Of a stretch of 64,000 nucleotides of DNA, positions 10,299 through 18,524 are shown piece by piece. Each line of letters opens with the position of its first letter. Position 1 is the first letter of the stretch. Under the pieces are notes generated by a model that did no database searches, was not told the origin of the DNA, and saw nothing but the letters and a program-made list of their open reading frames with translations. The translations under genes and the position numbers were made by a program. This stretch comes from Stanieria sp. NIES-3757 (lineage in GTDB: Bacteria > Cyanobacteriota > Cyanobacteriia > Cyanobacteriales > Xenococcaceae): NCBI GenBank assembly GCA_002355455.1, contig AP017375.1, positions 3,835,640 through 3,899,639 of the forward strand, written 5' to 3'.

Positions 10299-10778
10299 TT
10301 AATGACTGACAAGAAAATTTTCCCAATTGTCTGGTTGCATAAAACTGACGTATTGAGGTACCATCTCTGGAGTTAATAATTCTAATAAGATTTTATTTTC
10401 TACCCAAAACTCCACAACTTCAAAACAGCCAGGACCGCGATCGCACCTAACAGCACGCCATCCTTCCCGTCGAGCAATGTCTTTAATGGCTTTTTCAGAA
10501 ATGGGAACAGATAGTGCTAAATGAGTAGCACCAAATGAAGTATTAGCAGTTTTGTGGACATATTGTATTTCGTCATCTCCCGAACCTGGAGTCATTTCCG
10601 TACCTTGGGGATAAATTTCCAAACAAGTCCCCTGACTGCTATCTTGAGCAAAAACAACATAGCTGTTGTGATTAATTGGAAAAGGAAAAGCTCGTCCATT
10701 CCAGATTTCCGCGAGAACATTGGCAACGTGGTGAGGATCGAGAGCCGGAAGAGAAACGTGGTGAATCATAGTTTCCAA
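10299..10778 (-). CDS. VOC/glyoxalase-like protein
   Basis: A 159-residue protein with the look of a vicinal-oxygen-chelate fold. It begins MIHHVSLPALDPHHVANVLAE, has a second module starting ATHLALSVPI, and ends with a Glu-containing strand KILLELLTPE, giving the paired beta-alpha-beta units of the family. Several His and Glu residues could bind a metal, but the ligand set is not clear. It precedes the methyltransferase by 32 bp on the same strand and is probably co-transcribed. The reaction is unknown. Confidence 0.65.
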   Translation of the reverse strand: METMIHHVSLPALDPHHVANVLAEIWNGRAFPFPINHNSYVVFAQDSSQGTCLEIYPQGTEMTPGSGDDEIQYVHKTANTSFGATHLALSVPISEKAIKDIARREGWRAVRCDRGPGCFEVVEFWVENKILLELLTPEMVPQYVSFMQPDNWENFLVSH

Positions 10779-10923
10779 CCCTATTGGTTAAGTAATGAAT
10801 AGGATTTATGATGACATAAATTGGAAAGTGAAGTGATTAATTATTAAGTTTTAACTCGAAAATTTGAGGTAACAAGTAAATCCTTATGGTTTAATTTTCG
10901 GAAAAAAGAATTATTACTCATTA

Positions 10924-12648
10924 TTAATTACTTGTCTGCATAGATTGATAAATCGGACGTTCGGCAAACTGAATTTTAGCCTTATCAAAAGCAGGTTTGA
11001 GACGACGACGACATTCACGAATTACCTTACGGAATACTCCTGGTTTGGTTTGAAAGCGTACACCAATCGTAAAACCATAACCGTCGATCTCTTCCACTCC
11101 CCTGATTTCTGCTTCCTGAATGAGTTCACCCCAGAAACTATCAGCTTGCATCTGATCAATTACTTGTTGAACGACTTCAATCGTGCGATCGACATCAGCA
11201 CTATAATGAACGGGAACATATAATTTCGCTCGCGCCCAGTCTTTAGAAAGATTATTAACCTGTTTGATATCGCTATTAGAAAGACTAATCAGATTACCTT
11301 GTCGGTTACGCAAAGATGTAGCACGTAAGTTAAGACGTTCCACCCGACCAAAAGCATTCTCATTAAGAGTAACAAAATCTCCGATCGCATATTGGTCTTC
11401 AATTAAAATTAATGTACCGCTAATCAAATCTGCAATCAATCGCTGCGAACCCAGGGAAATAGCTAAACTGAGAATACCCGCCCCTGCCAGGATGGGAGCT
11501 AAAGGAATATTCAATCTAGATAAAATAAATAATAATGCTGTTGTAATTAAAACTGTTGCGATCGCTCCTTTAATAATAGGTGCAAAACTATTAGCCCGTA
11601 ACAACCATCGTTCTAGTTGCTGTGGAGATAGGTTTTTACGGTATTGTAACCATTGTTCTAAAGTACGATCAACCAAAATACCACTTCCTTTAGATAAGGC
11701 GATCGCCACTAGGAAAACACCTAATAATAAAGGTAATTCTAAAACAGTCCATTCCCAAGCACGAGTAAAAGGAAATAATCCTAAGATCAAAGCAATTACT
11801 CCAAGCCAAATTAAACCCTGAGTTACTTGTAGTAAATAACTTTGTAAGCCTTGACTACTAAGCATCCGACGATTATGTAGTTGTTCGGTTGCAAGTGTAT
11901 GACAGTATTCCGTAGAACTTACTTCCTCTTCATCCATCCTCATTGCCTCCGACACTTCAGCCGTCCGTATAAGATTAGCTGTCATTCTGAGATCGCAGGA
12001 GGTTTTTTGTTCTCTTAATACCGCTTCTTTTTTTTTTAGTTGTTTCTGTAAAAGCCAAATAATCGTACTTAAAGCGATCGTACTTACAACTAAAATCCCT
12101 GCTAATTTTACTTGTCGTCGCAGATAAGCTGGTTGTCTTTCTTGCCATGCTTGCCTTAAAGCTTTTTGAGTTACTTGAGCAATATAGTTAGAAGATTCTT
12201 CTAAGGTAAATCCTGCTACTCGCGCATCTAAAGGAGTCAAAATAAACAAAGGAACATTTTTCAGCTTGCCATTATCAGAAGCCACAATTTTTGTATGATC
12301 TCCCTTATCATGTACTTCAACTCTCAAACTTTCTGCATTGAAATCTTCTTCTAATAATTTGTATAAAGACTCTTCAATAAATTCAGCGCGATTATCTAAA
12401 GGTGCGGTATTTTTCTGATCGTTAGAACTCATCCCTGCAATTGTAAACAAAGTTCTACCATCAAGTTGTACAGGTGTCATAGTAATAATTTCCTGTGCGC
12501 CGATAGTAGTACTCGGAGAACTACCAATTTTTCCTTGACTATTAGATAATTGAGCATTTACAGGAATTGATGCCAGTAATAAAACAATCAAGCAACCGTT
12601 AATTAATAGAATTATCCAGCGAATGAAGAGAACGCGACGCTTAAACAT
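10924..12648 (-). CDS. MscS-family mechanosensitive ion channel
   Basis: A 574-residue small-conductance mechanosensitive channel of the large cyanobacterial type. It has a hydrophobic N-terminal segment (signal or first membrane helix), a soluble periplasmic stretch (about 35-180), a membrane helix near 185-205, further helices at about 270-320 and 360-385, and the pore-lining helix with the small-residue pattern ILAGAGILSLAISLGSQRL, followed by LIEDQYAIGDFV at the start of the beta domain. The C-terminal alpha/beta domain is present. The function is release of solutes on membrane stretch under hypoosmotic shock. The opposite strand carries long open frames here, which I regard as shadows. 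Confidence 0.92.
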   Translation of the reverse strand: MFKRRVLFIRWIILLINGCLIVLLLASIPVNAQLSNSQGKIGSSPSTTIGAQEIITMTPVQLDGRTLFTIAGMSSNDQKNTAPLDNRAEFIEESLYKLLEEDFNAESLRVEVHDKGDHTKIVASDNGKLKNVPLFILTPLDARVAGFTLEESSNYIAQVTQKALRQAWQERQPAYLRRQVKLAGILVVSTIALSTIIWLLQKQLKKKEAVLREQKTSCDLRMTANLIRTAEVSEAMRMDEEEVSSTEYCHTLATEQLHNRRMLSSQGLQSYLLQVTQGLIWLGVIALILGLFPFTRAWEWTVLELPLLLGVFLVAIALSKGSGILVDRTLEQWLQYRKNLSPQQLERWLLRANSFAPIIKGAIATVLITTALLFILSRLNIPLAPILAGAGILSLAISLGSQRLIADLISGTLILIEDQYAIGDFVTLNENAFGRVERLNLRATSLRNRQGNLISLSNSDIKQVNNLSKDWARAKLYVPVHYSADVDRTIEVVQQVIDQMQADSFWGELIQEAEIRGVEEIDGYGFTIGVRFQTKPGVFRKVIRECRRRLKPAFDKAKIQFAERPIYQSMQTSN

Positions 12649-12801
12649 AGTAGTTCATTAGTCTATTTAAGATAACGGAATTTTAAAATGTCAAAGCTAA
12701 TTTATCCTGAGAAGTTTTCTGAAAAATGTTAAAACTTAGCTGAGAAAATCCTGAGATAGAATTGTAAGGGCGATCGCTTTACTAATGCTTAAATATTCTA
12801 A

Positions 12802-12819
12802 TGTACAATGATATGTACA
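12802..12819. promoter_or_regulatory. Likely YefM-YoeB autoregulatory operator
   Basis: Two TGTACA boxes at 12802-12807 and 12814-12819, centres 12 bp apart, lie 20-37 bases upstream of the yefM start. In E. coli the yefM-yoeB operator is built on TGTACA cores with the same 12-bp centre spacing, so this looks like conserved autoregulation. The boxes are seen directly; binding is inferred. Confidence 0.65.
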
Positions 12820-12838
12820 TATAAGATGTAATTAAACT

Positions 12839-13093
12839 ATGGATACAGTTACCTATACAGAATTTAGGCAAAAATTAGCTGGATATCTCAACAAAATAGA
12901 AGCAGACCGCACCCCATTGATTGTAACTAGGCAAAATGCACCATCAGTAGTAGTGATGAGCTTGGATGATTTTAAAGCTTATGAAGCTACTTTTCATTTA
13001 TTGTCTAGTAAAAATAATGCAGATCGATTAAATAATGCGATCGATGAACTTCGTTCTGGAGGTGGCACAGAACGAGAATTAATTGAAGAATGA
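12839..13093 (+). CDS. yefM: YefM/Phd-family antitoxin
   Basis: An 84-residue antitoxin. The N-terminal half MDTVTYTEFRQKLAGYLNKI is the Phd/YefM DNA-binding fold, followed by the signature VTRQNAPSVVVMSLDDFKAYEAT. The C-terminal third is the segment that would wrap and neutralise the toxin. It overlaps the toxin start by 4 bp (ATGA), as is usual for these pairs. Two TGTACA boxes just upstream fit negative autoregulation by the complex. Confidence 0.93.
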   Translation: MDTVTYTEFRQKLAGYLNKIEADRTPLIVTRQNAPSVVVMSLDDFKAYEATFHLLSSKNNADRLNNAIDELRSGGGTERELIEE

Positions 13094-13395
13094 AGCTGAT
13101 ATTTGCTGAAAAAGCCTGGGAAGATTATTTATATTGGCAGCGTTGCGACCCCGCGCCGACGCAAGGCGCAAGGGAACGCGCAACAAGACAGCAAACAGAT
13201 AAAAAAATTCTCAAGCGTATCAATACCCTCATTAGAGATATTCAGAGAAATCCTTTTGAAGGAATTGGCGACCCCGAACCACTAAAATATAATTGGTCTG
13301 GCTTTTGGTCGAGAAGAATTACTAAAGAACATCGACTTGTTTATGCAGTAGAAAAAGATGCAATATTAATTGCTCAATATAGATTTCATTATTAA
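13090..13395 (+). CDS. yoeB: YoeB-family mRNA interferase toxin with a 17-residue repeat insertion
   Basis: A ribosome-dependent endoribonuclease of the YoeB/Txe family. Known family members are about 84 residues; this one has 101. The extra 17 residues begin right after YWQ and end before QTDKKILKR, and are encoded by a 51-bp GC-rich palindromic repeat at 13141-13191. The rest matches closely: NPFEGIGDPEPLKYNWSGFW, ITKEHRLVY and a C-terminal YRFHY, which hold the Glu, Arg and His positions used in catalysis. The frame is kept, so the toxin might still work, or might be weakened; the sequence alone does not say. The next gene starts 3-18 bp after the stop. Confidence 0.9.
   Translation: MKLIFAEKAWEDYLYWQRCDPAPTQGARERATRQQTDKKILKRINTLIRDIQRNPFEGIGDPEPLKYNWSGFWSRRITKEHRLVYAVEKDAILIAQYRFHY
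13141..13191. repeat. 51-bp palindromic repeat inserted in yoeB
   Basis: A GC-rich block with outer arms GTTGCG / CGCAAC and inner arms GCGCC / GGCGC inside an AT-rich gene. Removing it restores the usual YoeB reading YWQQTDK. A CAG is found at both edges, consistent with a short target duplication. It shares GGGAACGC with the element at 21635. Confidence 0.8.
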
Positions 13396-13398
13396 AAG

Positions 13399-14325
13399 TT
13401 GATTTTTTTAAATGTGACTAACAAATTTCGTATTATTACTATTTCTCCAGAAGCACCAGAAGAACCTGAAGAGATGGGAACTAAAGAAAAATTTTGGTTT
13501 CATCACGAAGAATTAGGTTTATGTCTTTATAAGAAAGCTAGACAAAATACGGGAGAAGATTGGTCAGAAAAAATTGCAGCAGAGTTATGTAAATTAATAA
13601 AACTACCTCACGCCGAATACGAACTGGCATCATTTGATAATGAAAAAGGAACGATTTCTAAATCATTTCTTTCAGAAAATAGTAGTCTAATTACTGGTAA
13701 TGAAATTTTGGCACAAATATTTTTGGAATATCCAGAAGATATTAGCGATTTATCTCAACATACCCTCAATAATATTTTTAATGTTCTCACCAATAATTTA
13801 GTTGATTTACCTTTAAATTGGACTCCACTAGAAGGAATTGAAACAGCAATAGATACATTTATTGGCTATTTGCTATTAGATGCTTGGATTGGAAATAGCG
13901 ATCGCCATCATGAAAATTGGGCATTTATCGATTGTGCAGGAAAGAGTTATTTAGCACCCACTTATGACCATGCTTCTAGTTTAGGAAGAAATGAATCTGA
14001 TGAAAAACGAACAAAAAGATTGAACACAAACGATCAAGGTTTTTCAGTAAAAGCTTATGCAAATAAATGCAAGTCGTGCTTGTATGCTAATGTTGGAGAT
14101 AAGAAACCATTAAAAACCTTGGACGCATTTTTTGAAGCAGCAAAACTCTATCCTAAAGCAGCGAATATATGGCTTGATTGCCTAGCAAGGGTATCAATTA
14201 ATGATACTTTAGAGTTATTTGAACGTATTCCAGATTATCTTATCTCTTCGACTGCAATTAAATTTGCTCAAAAAATTTTAGAAATTAATCAACACAAATT
14301 ATTAAAGTTTCGCGACGAATTATGA
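13399..14325 (+). CDS. HipA-like kinase core protein
   Basis: A protein of up to 308 residues with the catalytic part of a HipA-type Ser/Thr kinase: DAWIGNSDRHHENWAF is the catalytic loop (Asp and Asn in NSDRHxxNW), and LAPTYDHASSLGRN carries the metal-binding Asp. The usual N-terminal lobe of full HipA is not present; a HipA-N-like segment occurs in the next gene instead. The start may be TTG 13399 or, equally likely, GTG 13414; neither has a clear ribosome binding site, and coupling to yoeB (3-18 bp upstream) may drive translation. It overlaps the next gene by 4 bp. The substrate is unknown; HipA phosphorylates glutamyl-tRNA synthetase and HipT of HipBST another tRNA synthetase. Confidence 0.8.
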   Translation: MIFLNVTNKFRIITISPEAPEEPEEMGTKEKFWFHHEELGLCLYKKARQNTGEDWSEKIAAELCKLIKLPHAEYELASFDNEKGTISKSFLSENSSLITGNEILAQIFLEYPEDISDLSQHTLNNIFNVLTNNLVDLPLNWTPLEGIETAIDTFIGYLLLDAWIGNSDRHHENWAFIDCAGKSYLAPTYDHASSLGRNESDEKRTKRLNTNDQGFSVKAYANKCKSCLYANVGDKKPLKTLDAFFEAAKLYPKAANIWLDCLARVSINDTLELFERIPDYLISSTAIKFAQKILEINQHKLLKFRDEL

Positions 14326-15086
14326 TGAAAAAGCTGTTTTTAGCCTGGCAAGAGCCACAAAGCCGTCATTGGTTTCCTATCGGACAATTAACTTTTGATG
14401 GTGAAAAATATCATTTTGTCTATATTCAAGGAGTTAAAAAAGCTCAAGCCGAATCTAGTTTTAGATTATTACATTCTTTCCCAGAACGCGATCGCATTTA
14501 TACATCATCAGAACTTTTTCCTTTATTTTCTAATCGTTTGATGCGTCCTTCTCGTCCCGATTATCAAGATTATATTCAGTGGTTGAATATTCCTCAAGAT
14601 GAACACGATCCTATTGCAATTTTAGCTCGTAGTGGAGGGCGTAAAGCCACCGATACTTTTGAAGTTTTTCCTTTTCCTAAACTAAGTAAAGATGGAATTT
14701 ATCATATTCATTTTTTTGTGCATGGATTGCGATATATGCCAGAATCTTCTATTGAAAAGGTTAAAGAGTTAAAATTAGGAGAACGTTTATATTTAACATC
14801 TGATTTTCAAAATCCTTATGGTTCAACAGCGTTACTACTACGTACTGAGGAACGACATAATTTAGGTTATTGTCCCAGATATTTATCCAAAGATATTAGT
14901 AAGATTTTAAACCAAAATTCCGAATCAGCTATTGTTCGTGTTGAAAGAGTAAATCCAGCACCAACACCAATTCAATTTCGATTGTTGTGCAATATGACCT
15001 TGCAAAATTGTGATAATTTTGCTCCTTTTTCTAGTGAAGATTATCAACCAATTATTGACTCTTCTTTACAGCTTAGTATTTCCTAG
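14322..15086 (+). CDS. HIRAN-domain protein with HipA-N/HipS-like N-terminus
   Basis: A 254-residue protein. The first ~95 residues (LFLAWQEPQSRHWFPIGQL ... SELFPLFSNRLM) resemble the small N-terminal lobe of HipA (the HipS equivalent), including a PLFxNRLxRPSRPD stretch like the PFFxNLLPEGxxR of HipA. Residues about 125-190 look like a HIRAN domain (HIHFFVHGLRYM, GERLYLTSDFQNPYG, LGYCPRYLS), a fold that in HLTF binds DNA 3' ends. It starts within the last codons of the kinase gene (ATGATG overlap), so the two are coupled. No HipB-type DNA-binding partner is present. The reading as a kinase partner or inhibitor is inference. Confidence 0.7.
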   Translation: MMKKLFLAWQEPQSRHWFPIGQLTFDGEKYHFVYIQGVKKAQAESSFRLLHSFPERDRIYTSSELFPLFSNRLMRPSRPDYQDYIQWLNIPQDEHDPIAILARSGGRKATDTFEVFPFPKLSKDGIYHIHFFVHGLRYMPESSIEKVKELKLGERLYLTSDFQNPYGSTALLLRTEERHNLGYCPRYLSKDISKILNQNSESAIVRVERVNPAPTPIQFRLLCNMTLQNCDNFAPFSSEDYQPIIDSSLQLSIS

Positions 15087-15255
15087 TGTTTATTATTTTA
15101 CTTCAACCTTTTTAAAACGCGATCGCCTATCCTTGAAGTATCAGTAATAATAGTTGATTGATGCTGGTTGTCGAAACATTCCGATTAATTCTGAGAGAGT
15201 TTGATGTTAATGTCTATCAGATAAACGCAGATAAACACAGATGAGTTATTGGTTA

Positions 15256-15801
15256 CTACTTATTCCCTGCTGTCTTCGTTAATGGTTTTGCATCTAGTAA
15301 ATTAAGGCGTTTCATAGTACGTCGCATTCTAGCTTTTTTGGTATCTACTTCGTAGGCGATAATTATCCAAATTAGAGTCATAAAGAAAATGTTTTTGTTG
15401 AAACTTTCTACACCATTGGCAAAGAAACTACCACCAGGAATAATGCCAAAAGCGAGAGTGATACTGAAAGTCATCAAGATTAAAATTAAACCAGTCCAGC
15501 GCGTCCAAAAACCCATAGCGAATAAAGCCCCAAAAACGATTTCTGCTAAAGGCAATAACCAAGCATAGGGAACAGAAATCAATTCAGGAAGAGGAGGCGT
15601 ACCATGCCACCATTCGGGAAAAGGTCCCCATAGTTGCAATCGTTGAGTGATTACAGTGTGATAAAAACCATTTTTCACGTTGAAGTTGAGATAATTACCA
15701 ATACCTGAAAGGAAGAAAAATAATCCAACTAAAAGACGATTGAGGGCTACAGCTTTTTTGAGAGAAATCTTAACATTGGCTAATTGATTAAGAATATTCA
15801 T
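15256..15801 (-). CDS. DoxX-family membrane protein
   Basis: A 181-residue integral membrane protein with four predicted helices (about 20-40, 75-95, 100-120, 135-155). The sequence NRLLVGLFFFLSGIGNYLNF, the segment LPLAEIVFGALFAMGFWTRW and a last helix following NGVESFNKNIFF fit the DoxX/SURF4-like fold, which often pairs with redox enzymes. It is the last gene of a short minus-strand run with a 47-residue protein and a type-II NADH dehydrogenase, which suggests quinone- or thiol-linked redox work at the membrane. The exact role is unknown. Confidence 0.82.
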   Translation of the reverse strand: MNILNQLANVKISLKKAVALNRLLVGLFFFLSGIGNYLNFNVKNGFYHTVITQRLQLWGPFPEWWHGTPPLPELISVPYAWLLPLAEIVFGALFAMGFWTRWTGLILILMTFSITLAFGIIPGGSFFANGVESFNKNIFFMTLIWIIIAYEVDTKKARMRRTMKRLNLLDAKPLTKTAGNK

Positions 15802-15856
15802 TGATTTTAGTCTCCTGAAATGAAGATTGACAGATCAAGTAAATCTGTTTTGAGTC

Positions 15857-16000
15857 TTAACCTAAAAAGACAACAACATCTTTTTGAAAAATAAATTCAC
15901 CATAGTCTGCTAAATTATCTAATCCCAGGAAGTTGAGGCAAATTTCCACAGCTAACCAAACAATAGTTTTTCCTATTAATGTTTTCCATTTGATTTGCAT
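15857..16000 (-). CDS. Small 47-residue protein between DoxX and NDH-2
   Basis: A short open frame starting with ATG at 16000 (MQIKWKTLIGKTIVWLAVE) and ending at 15857. It has one hydrophobic helix (about residues 8-25) and an acidic middle (LDNLADYGEF). It fits exactly in the gap between NDH-2 and DoxX on the same strand, and its codon use looks like that of its neighbours. I believe similar small proteins exist in other cyanobacteria but cannot name a family. It may be a small membrane partner of the redox enzymes. Confidence 0.6.
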   Translation of the reverse strand: MQIKWKTLIGKTIVWLAVEICLNFLGLDNLADYGEFIFQKDVVVFLG

Positions 16001-16073
16001 CTTTACTTCACCCCCCTGAGTTTTTTAGTCTTTTCTTGAGATAGCTAACAGCTAAAAACTAATAGCTTTTTAT

Positions 16074-17534
16074 TTACCAACAAAGCATTTTCATTTTTGT
16101 GTCCTTACACATTTCAGGTTTTTCACTTTTAGTTACGTTATCGAGTAATGTCGGAATACTTGTATCACTCATCTGAGTTTGAAATTGTTGTGGTTGGGCT
16201 GCACGCCAAATTAGAGGAACAGCAATTAAGGTACTGACAAGAATCGTACTCATTCCTGCTACCAGTGGCGTTCTACCTTGACGATGGAGAGACATAGGTT
16301 GATGTCGTTGCAATAATTCATCGGTTAGCCATTCGGTAGTAGCTTTGAAGTTATAAATTGGTTTGGGTAATAATTCCAGATAAGTTGCTTGGCGAATTAA
16401 ATGTCCTAATTCCCCTTTAACTTTTACACGATCAAAAATATTAGCTACTCCTTCATCAATACCCAATTTCATTAAAGTCCCGCGCAAACTGACTTTGGCA
16501 GATACAAGAGAACGTCTTTGGGCTAAAGCTTGCAGATTATACGCGATCGCTTTTCCTTGTTGATAGGCTACTTGTGCAGTAAGCGGTTGAGGTTCGTCGG
16601 ATACATAGGCACAGTCACCACCGACAAAGACTTCAGGAAAATCAGGTAATTGTAAGGTAGGATTAACTAGTAATTGTCCTCTGGGATTTTTTTGTACGGG
16701 TAGTTCTTGTAATAAAGAATTGGGTTGAGTTCCCCCTGTCCAACAAATAGTCATTGCTGACAAGAAATTAGCTTTACCGTTGTGACTGTATTCAATGCCC
16801 ATAGGGGTAATTTTAGTTACGGCTGCATTAAGTAATAATTCTACTTGGGCAGTGCGATCGCCTAAAGATTTTTGTGCTGTTTGTCGTAAGCTACTATTAA
16901 TATCTCCTTTGAGAATTTCCTCACTGCGGTTGACTAAAACTACCCGAATTTCTTCATAATCTCCTCCCATCATGTCGTACCACACTGGAAGAATATCAGC
17001 TAAAGTAGCAGCTAGTTCTACCCCCGCAGGTCCTGCCCCAATAATTGCTACAGTTAAAAGATGCTGCCTGTGTTCTAGATCATTAGTAGTAATTGCAGTT
17101 TCCAAACAATCTTTGAGACGCATCTTAAGAGTAAGTGCTTCCGTATCAGAAGTAAAAGGTAAAGCATTTTCTGCTGCCCCAGGAATATTAAAATAGGTAG
17201 TTCTGCTGCCTAATGCTAAGACTAAATTTCCATAACTATAAGTTTCTCCAGAATCTAAAGTTATTTGACGTTGATGTAAATTAATAGATTTAACAGTATT
17301 TTGTATCCAGGAGACTTTACTATTAGCAAGTAAATCAAGATAACTAGGACAAACTTGTTCAGAATGCATTTCTTCTGTTAGTAATTCGTAAAGTAAAGGC
17401 TTAAAAGTAAAGCGATCTCTGGGTTCAATCAAGATAACTGGATGTGAATATTTTTGTTGACTTAAATGCAAAGCTGTAAATAAACCAACAAAACCACCGC
17501 CTAAAAGCACTGTAGGAAAGGATGTTCGTTGCAT
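16074..17534 (-). CDS. Type-II NADH dehydrogenase / FAD-dependent oxidoreductase
   Basis: A 486-residue flavoprotein of the NDH-2 family. It has an N-terminal FAD Rossmann motif VLLGGGFVGLFTALHLS, a second dinucleotide motif for NAD(P)H, AIIGAGPAGVELAATLAD, and the FAD-contacting segment EVFVGGDCAYV. A hydrophobic C-terminal helix (LVAGMSTILVSTLIAVPLIW) should anchor it to the membrane. It would pass electrons from NAD(P)H to plastoquinone without pumping protons. Cyanobacteria carry several such ndb-type genes; I cannot tell which one this is. It starts the run with the small ORF and DoxX and is divergent from the DM13 gene. Confidence 0.88.
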   Translation of the reverse strand: MQRTSFPTVLLGGGFVGLFTALHLSQQKYSHPVILIEPRDRFTFKPLLYELLTEEMHSEQVCPSYLDLLANSKVSWIQNTVKSINLHQRQITLDSGETYSYGNLVLALGSRTTYFNIPGAAENALPFTSDTEALTLKMRLKDCLETAITTNDLEHRQHLLTVAIIGAGPAGVELAATLADILPVWYDMMGGDYEEIRVVLVNRSEEILKGDINSSLRQTAQKSLGDRTAQVELLLNAAVTKITPMGIEYSHNGKANFLSAMTICWTGGTQPNSLLQELPVQKNPRGQLLVNPTLQLPDFPEVFVGGDCAYVSDEPQPLTAQVAYQQGKAIAYNLQALAQRRSLVSAKVSLRGTLMKLGIDEGVANIFDRVKVKGELGHLIRQATYLELLPKPIYNFKATTEWLTDELLQRHQPMSLHRQGRTPLVAGMSTILVSTLIAVPLIWRAAQPQQFQTQMSDTSIPTLLDNVTKSEKPEMCKDTKMKMLCW

Positions 17535-17722
17535 ATTAATTCACCTTTTTTTCATCCTTGTATAGTCATTCTGCCTTTAATTAAGGTTAATGGAATGATA
17601 GCTATGTAAGTTTTAGATGAGAACTTCCCAGATAAATTTAAGGGATTTTTTTAGCTTCTTCTCAGGTAAATCTCAGAAAAAAAATTGTTAATAGTAGTTA
17701 ATTGTTAAAGAAATTATCCACT

Positions 17723-18199
17723 ATGAAACTGAATCAATTGCTTTTATTAGGTACTACTTCTTTATTACTTTCTACAGTTTCTATTTATAGTTATGCAGAA
17801 ACTACAGGGAATAATTCAGTTAAATTAAATTCTCCGCAAACAATTGTGGCGCAAAGTCAATCTGGTGGCATGATGTCTGGTGCTTTTATGGCAGGAGAAA
17901 AACCAACAACGGGGATGGCAAAAATTGTTAATGAAGGGGGACATTACTATTTAGAATTAGATGATGCTTTTAGTACTAGCGATCAAGGTCCCGATCTCCA
18001 TATTTTGTTAGATTCTAATGAGAAACCAATGCAGACTTATGATAATTTAAATGGCTTTCTCAACTTAGGTAAATTACAAAGTTACAATGGGACACAACGT
18101 TATCCTATTCCCGATGTCGTTAATCCTGAACAGTTTAAATCAGTAGTTATTTGGTGTCGTATGGCTAATGCTGTTTTTGGCTACGCACCGCTTAAGTAA
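17723..18199 (+). CDS. DM13-domain exported protein
   Basis: A 158-residue protein from ATG 17723. An N-terminal signal peptide (MKLNQLLLLGTTSLLLSTVS) is followed by a DM13 domain (about residues 50-155): GAFMAGEKPTTGMAKIV, YLELDDAFSTSDQGPDLHIL, a Leu-rich NLGKLQSYNGTQRYPIP strand and VVIWCRMANAVFGYAPL at the end. DM13 domains are proposed to bind a redox centre through a conserved Cys, present here in VIWCR. An upstream in-frame TTG would remove the normal signal peptide start and is less likely. It is divergent from the NDH-2 gene, suggesting a shared regulatory region and related redox function. Confidence 0.85.
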   Translation: MKLNQLLLLGTTSLLLSTVSIYSYAETTGNNSVKLNSPQTIVAQSQSGGMMSGAFMAGEKPTTGMAKIVNEGGHYYLELDDAFSTSDQGPDLHILLDSNEKPMQTYDNLNGFLNLGKLQSYNGTQRYPIPDVVNPEQFKSVVIWCRMANAVFGYAPLK

Positions 18200-18317
18200 G
18201 TAGAAAGTAGGAAGTAATAAGTAATAGGTAATAAATAATTAATCATTTTGCCTTTCTTAGTATTTTTACTTCCTTTTTTTATTAAAAATAACTAAAAAAA
18301 TTTAAAAAAAAATTATC

Positions 18318-18488
18318 GTGAAACTAACAGGAAAAGTAGCATTAGTAACAGGTAGTAGTCAAGGAATAGGAAGCGCGATCGCAATTAAACTTGCTTTAGA
18401 AGGTGCAAAGGTAGCTATTAATTATCGTTTTAATCCAGAGAGTGCAGAAAGTACCAGTGAGAGAGATTTTGGTAATGTTGGGGGTTAA
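18318..18488 (+). pseudogene. N-terminal fragment of a short-chain dehydrogenase
   Basis: GTG at 18318 opens a 56-residue frame that starts exactly like a glucose/3-oxoacyl reductase [23 protein letters not shown] with the TGxxxGIG nucleotide-binding loop, then [13 protein letters not shown]. After that the SDR similarity stops and the frame ends. The catalytic Tyr/Lys part is absent. This is a gene remnant left between the DM13 gene and the pterin dehydratase. Confidence 0.75.
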
Positions 18489-18524
18489 GCAGTAGGACGG
18501 AAAGTCTACGGTTGGCGTGTAGCT

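Noticed and set aside
11264-11821. Long plus-strand open frame (185 codons) opposite the MscS gene
   Set aside because: It lies fully antisense to a well-supported channel gene, is basic and low in normal protein features, and is explained by codon use on the other strand.
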